A DNA stretch of 6,728 nt from Acidobacteriota bacterium (GTDB lineage Bacteria > Acidobacteriota > Terriglobia > Acidiferrales > UBA7541), in contig JAGWRH010000142.1 in the NCBI GenBank assembly GCA_028876695.1, positions 1 through 6,728 on the forward strand, in the 5' to 3' direction. The translations under genes were made by a program, and so were the position numbers. This document shows, one piece after another, positions 3,749-6,728 of this stretch (position 1 is its first letter; each line of letters begins with the position of its first letter). The notes under the pieces are model-generated. The model did no database searches. It saw nothing but the letters and a program-made list of their open reading frames with translations, and was not told the origin of the DNA.

Positions 3749-6728
3749 TCACTGGATTGTTACATTTAGATTGGTGTAATGGCTAAGTGGGCCCGTTTGG
3801 GCGATCACGGACTCTGTGTTGTTTCCCGTAACCACGATATTGATCGCTCCGCTTTGCGACGTTAAATTGTTCCCGTCTCCCATGTATTGCGCGGTAATCA
3901 CGTGCGTGCCTGGAAACACCGAGCCCGTGGCATTCATCTGCGTTTGAGCGGTGCCATTTAACAAGCTGACGTTAGGAGCTATGACCGACGGAAAGCTGGC
4001 GTCGTTAAAATTCACGAACCCGGTAGGCGAGCCCGTCGATTTCACTGTTGCGCTTAGGCTTGTGCTCCCACCGAGCGGGATTTTCGCGCTGCCCGCGGTA
4101 AGGCTGGTAGTAGTGGCAACCGGCCCCTGCGGAGGAGGAGGTGGACTCGGATTCGAGACGACGGCCGAGCCGCCGCTTGCTCCGCCTCCGCAGCCGATTG
4201 AAAAGCTAAGAACGGCTGCAGCAGCGAACACGAACCCGGTGCGCCTCCGTCGCCGCGTTTCCGGGATCAGCAAACAGAGCAACGCGGCGATACCCGCAAC
4301 CGCCGCAACCGTCCAGCAGTCGCGGCGCGCCGGTGGGCCCATGTGGCGTGATCGTAACCGGCCAATCGGAATGTCGGCGGTCAAAGTCGTCGACGGTGCG
4401 ACCGTCGCGAGCGACAACGTTGCGTTGACTGCATTGCCGTTGCTGAGCGTCACCGATGACGGCGAGATGGTGCACGTTGTCCCGGGAATCGGGACTCGAA
4501 GCAATGTTCCACAACTAAGATCAACGGTCGTCGTGTAATTCGTCAGCGGCGTAATCGTGAGCGTTGCTGTTCCGGTCTGTCCGGCGGTGATGACCAGTGG
4601 TGCCGAGGGGAGCGAAAGGTTAAAGTCCGGCACCGTGACGGTGATCTGAGCCACTTGGCTCGACGCCGCGTAATTCGAATCTCCGCTGTAGTTCGCGCAT
4701 ATCGTTTCAGTCTGCTGCGGTGTTGTAGTGTAGCTGGCTTGCAGGATCCAGTTTCCGTTCGCGTCCTGGCCCGTCGAGTTCGTGATCGAACCACTCGTCG
4801 ACGTGCACGCGAAAGTGATGGCGCCGCCGGGCTTGAGCGCGACGTTGCTGGCTGGCTCGCCCGTGCTCACCGTCGCCGTGACCGTCACACTCGTCCCTTG
4901 ACCATAGATCACGCCATTAGGGTTCGGGTTGACGCTCATCGTCGTGGGATACAATACATTGATTCCGACCGCCGCCGAGGTAGACAGCGCGTAACTCGCG
5001 TCGCCGCTGTATTGTGCCGTGATGTTATGTGGACCGTGTGTAAGCGAACTTGTGTTGCCGCTCGCAAAGCCGCCCCCCTGATGGATGAAACTAGTTATCG
5101 TCCCGATAACGCTGCCTGTGGCTACTTGCGTTCCATCCGAGAAAAACGTGACCGTTCCCGTCGGCGCATGGTTCGAATAGATATTTTGAGCCAGTATATT
5201 CGCGGACAGATAGACAACGCCGCCTACCGTTGGATTAATTGCCCCGACGTTCACGGTCGTGGTTGTGCTTGCCGGCGTGATCGTTACCACTTGGCTGGCG
5301 GGACTGGGTGCTGTGTAACTGGCGTCGCCCGAGTACGATGCGGCAATCGTATGCGAGCCTCCCGCGAGATCGATCGTCTGGTCTTCCGCATAACCCAGTG
5401 AGTTCAAGCCGAAAGTTCCAAGCGACGTACCGCTGTCTGAGAGCGCTATGGCCCCCGTTGGGCACCCCAGCTCCCCGGATATATTGCTTGCGCACGCATC
5501 TCCCGCCGCGCTGGTCACGTTCACGCGCAGCAGCGACGGAGCGCCAAAAACCGCGCTCGTGGCGTTGGAATTGGTAATAGCTCCGGTGTTCGGATCGAAC
5601 AGCTCGTATAGGATTTGCACTTTGCTCGCTTCGGGTCCGACGGTCACCGATACCGGTGCCGAACTGCTCGACGCGAACGTGCCGTCTCCCGGATATTGCG
5701 CAACCACGTTATAAGTTCCGCCGGGCAGCGCATTCGTGCTTCCGGATGCGGTGCCATTGTTCAGCACGAAACTCCCCACGCCATCCGTTCCGGTGGACCC
5801 ATTCGGCGCCTCATTCGCAACTAGCGAAACATTGCCTGTGGGCGGGCCGCCAGTTCCGCTCACGCCAATTGTGGCGCTTACGGCTTGCCCATGTGTCAGA
5901 GTACTCAGAGTGGTGCCGGCAGGCGGCGTCAGCGACAGCGTCGTGGAGGAGGGGGTCAGCTTGATCGCCGCCCACTTGTTCACCAAATTCGCTGCATTCA
6001 CAGACCCCAGTCCGCTGGCCTGATCGTACCCACCCGTTGTTGCGAACCCGGATAGCACGCCGTATGCATCGCCGGCGGTTTTTGTCGTGCAATTTGGGCT
6101 GCCGGTGGCGCACGGCATCGCATTCGTGAAGCCGCTCGGAATGTCGTAAAAGGCGCACGTGCTGGCGGGAGTCGGTGCCGAAGTGCAGCTGTTTCCCGGC
6201 TGGTTCGCCATGTTATACAGCACGTAGTTGGGGTTGCCCCAGCGCGTCCCGGTTTTCTGCACGATCATCGCCATGATGCCGGCGAAGTTCGGCGATGCCG
6301 CGGACGTTCCGCCCACTCCCAGGAAGTTCGAAACGCTGCAGGCTCCGGTGCTCCCAGGGTAATCTCGTTCGCACAGCACGTAAAAGTGGCCGAAGAACCC
6401 GTCGCTCGCGAACAAGCTAACGTCCGGCACATCGCGCTTCAGATCGCTTGGAACGCCGTTTCCGATTTGCCACGGTGGTTTCGCATACGACGCGCTCGCT
6501 CCTCCGCTCCCGCCTGTCGTTGCCACGCTCCGGATTAACTGCGGGTTGTTGCAATTCGCCTCGGGATCGGTGCTGAAGCCGATCCGGGGAGCGCCGAAAA
6601 CAGAATTCGTGCACGTGTCATTCCAGGGTACTTCCGGGATGTACGTATTCGCGTTTACGGATTGTTGGGTGGCCGAGTTGTTCGAGCCGGCCCAGTAACT
6701 GGTCGGATTGAACAGGTCGTTGAAGTCC
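3749..6728 (-). CDS. S53 (sedolisin/kumamolisin-type) serine peptidase with Ig-like repeats, 5' end off window
   Basis: The frame is open to the right edge. The GTG at 6526 is internal, because recognisable peptidase sequence (DFND, then YIPEVPWNDTC) lies upstream of it. Visible length is 992 residues. The catalytic part runs to about residue 250: VPDVSLFAS; then GVGGTSAASPNFAG with the nucleophile serine at residue 142 (codon 6304-6302); then FYDIPSG and GGYDQASGLGSVN, matching the S53 calcium site. The catalytic Glu and Asp, the oxyanion Asp, the propeptide and the signal peptide should lie outside the window. Eight cysteines in this part suggest disulphides and an extracytoplasmic location. 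Next come four Ig-like repeats, a DFNLSLPSAP all-beta domain, a two-helix membrane hairpin (4190-4315), a Pro-rich linker (SPPPPPQ) and a fifth Ig-like repeat ending HYTNLNVTIQ. The family degrades proteins outside the cell, often at low pH. The gene is convergent with its plus-strand neighbours. Confidence 0.92.
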   Translation of the reverse strand, partial: DFNDLFNPTSYWAGSNNSATQQSVNANTYIPEVPWNDTCTNSVFGAPRIGFSTDPEANCNNPQLIRSVATTGGSGGASASYAKPPWQIGNGVPSDLKRDVPDVSLFASDGFFGHFYVLCERDYPGSTGACSVSNFLGVGGTSAASPNFAGIMAMIVQKTGTRWGNPNYVLYNMANQPGNSCTSAPTPASTCAFYDIPSGFTNAMPCATGSPNCTTKTAGDAYGVLSGFATTGGYDQASGLGSVNAANLVNKWAAIKLTPSSTTLSLTPPAGTTLSTLTHGQAVSATIGVSGTGGPPTGNVSLVANEAPNGSTGTDGVGSFVLNNGTASGSTNALPGGTYNVVAQYPGDGTFASSSSAPVSVTVGPEASKVQILYELFDPNTGAITNSNATSAVFGAPSLLRVNVTSAAGDACASNISGELGCPTGAIALSDSGTSLGTFGLNSLGYAEDQTIDLAGGSHTIAASYSGDASYTAPSPASQVVTITPASTTTTVNVGAINPTVGGVVYLSANILAQNIYSNHAPTGTVTFFSDGTQVATGSVIGTITSFIHQGGGFASGNTSSLTHGPHNITAQYSGDASYALSTSAAVGINVLYPTTMSVNPNPNGVIYGQGTSVTVTATVSTGEPASNVALKPGGAITFACTSTSGSITNSTGQDANGNWILQASYTTTPQQTETICANYSGDSNYAASSQVAQITVTVPDFNLSLPSAPLVITAGQTGTATLTITPLTNYTTTVDLSCGTLLRVPIPGTTCTISPSSVTLSNGNAVNATLSLATVAPSTTLTADIPIGRLRSRHMGPPARRDCWTVAAVAGIAALLCLLIPETRRRRRTGFVFAAAAVLSFSIGCGGGASGGSAVVSNPSPPPPPQGPVATTTSLTAGSAKIPLGGSTSLSATVKSTGSPTGFVNFNDASFPSVIAPNVSLLNGTAQTQMNATGSVFPGTHVITAQYMGDGNNLTSQSGAINIVVTGNNTESVIAQTGPLSHYTNLNVTIQ
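3830..4117 (-). repeat. Fifth Ig-like repeat, after the membrane hairpin
   Basis: ATTTSLTAGSAKIPLGG starts a domain with SPTGFVNFND and the same Y-x-G-D signature (AQYMGDGNN) as the four upstream repeats. It is separated from them by about 170 residues holding the DFNLSLP domain, the membrane hairpin and a Pro-rich linker. A 26-residue tail ending HYTNLNVTIQ follows. Confidence 0.75.
4190..4315 (-). other. Two-helix membrane hairpin with RRRRR loop and GCGGG exit
   Basis: After RRDC, a 17-residue hydrophobic segment (WTVAAVAGIAALLCLLI, 4315-4265) is followed by PET and RRRRR (4255-4241). A second hydrophobic segment (GFVFAAAAVLSFSIG) then ends at a cysteine (codon 4192-4190) in GCGGGASGG. 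By the positive-inside rule the arginine loop faces the cytoplasm, so both the protease and the last Ig domain face outward. The second half (Arg-rich start, hydrophobic core, S-I-G-C) also resembles a lipoprotein signal with an imperfect lipobox. This suggests membrane anchoring rather than full release. Confidence 0.6.
4397..4630 (-). other. DFNLSLP all-beta domain before the membrane hairpin
   Basis: About 78 residues begin with PDFNLSLPSAPLVITAGQ, continue with TATLTITPLTNYTTTVDLSCG and GTTCTISPSSVTL, and end with NATLSLAT. This strand pattern, with two cysteines (VDLSCG and TTCTISP), is commonly seen at this position in Ig-repeat proteins of Acidobacteriota. It resembles a fibronectin- or Ig-like sandwich. 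Function unknown. Confidence 0.55.
4631..5953 (-). repeat. Four tandem Ig-like repeats (Big_3_5 type) in the peptidase
   Basis: Repeats at about 5953-5636, 5626-5276, 5275-4952 and 4948-4631 each begin with a TTTxxV-like strand. Most carry a PTGxVxxxxxG core, and all end in a Y-x-G-D signature: AQYPGDGTF, ASYSGDASY, AQYSGDASY, ANYSGDSNY. They are diverged from each other rather than recent copies. Repeats 2 and 4 each contain two cysteines that could form an internal disulphide. Such chains usually act as spacers or as binding modules for carbohydrate or the cell surface. The domain type is read from the motifs; the role is inferred. Confidence 0.8.
6302..6304 (-). other. Catalytic serine codon of the S53 peptidase
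   Basis: TCC encodes the serine of GVGGTSAASP. S53 enzymes carry their nucleophile in an [SG]GTSA..P context, and kumamolisin itself has GGTSA, so the GGTS variant seen here fits an active enzyme. Confidence 0.8.

Noticed and set aside
3951..4538. 195-codon plus-strand open frame opposite the peptidase C-terminus
   Set aside because: Antisense to the membrane-hairpin region; its content (Pro-rich, RRAGG) follows from the complement of that sequence.
4655..5401. 248-codon plus-strand open frame inside the peptidase
   Set aside because: Very Arg-rich, lies antisense to the Ig-like repeats, and has no domain signal; a shadow.
6524..6526. GTG as the start of the peptidase
   Set aside because: Sixty-seven upstream residues in the same open frame (DFND, YIPEVPWND) fit the S53 catalytic domain, so the gene enters from beyond the right edge.

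Overview
The window reads as a piece of a GC-rich Acidobacteriota chromosome, most likely from a soil lineage of the Terriglobia or Solibacter kind. This is inference from gene content. It holds a secreted S53 (sedolisin/kumamolisin-type) peptidase carrying a chain of Ig-like repeats, a stub of a MacB-like permease of the acidobacterial 'orphan permease' type, and a small stand-alone AsmA protein. No rRNA, tRNA, CRISPR array or insertion sequence was seen.

Layout. Positions 1-779 (+) hold the C-terminal part of a radical SAM protein with a cysteine-rich SPASM-like tail. Its frame breaks at a run of six A (515-520), so it reads as two overlapping pieces. A perfect 11-bp hairpin (777-801) begins at its stop codon. 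Positions 933-1562 (+) encode a complete class I SAM-dependent O-methyltransferase of the COG4122 kind. Positions 1716-3407 (+) encode a complete AsmA-family envelope protein. Positions 3508-3606 (+) are a 32-codon stub of an ABC-transporter permease with a good ribosome binding site but nothing of the gene beyond its first ~27 codons. Next to it, on the minus strand (3603-3719), is what may be the tail of another unidentified gene, so 3586-3748 looks like a rearrangement scar. Positions 3749-6728 (-) encode the S53 peptidase, whose start lies beyond the right edge.

How the parts relate. The four plus-strand genes do not look like one pathway. The first ends in its own terminator-like hairpin, and the methyltransferase and AsmA genes each follow a gap of about 153 bp. 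The peptidase is convergent with them and is an export-and-digest gene: catalytic domain, four Ig-like repeats, one all-beta domain, a two-helix membrane hairpin with an RRRRR loop and a GCGGG exit, then a fifth Ig-like repeat. The hairpin placed inside the protein, before the last Ig repeat, is the most interesting structure here. No wholly new system is evident. The frameshift, the permease stub with its neighbouring scar, and the membrane hairpin are the points worth checking. Every intergenic stretch is under 300 bases.
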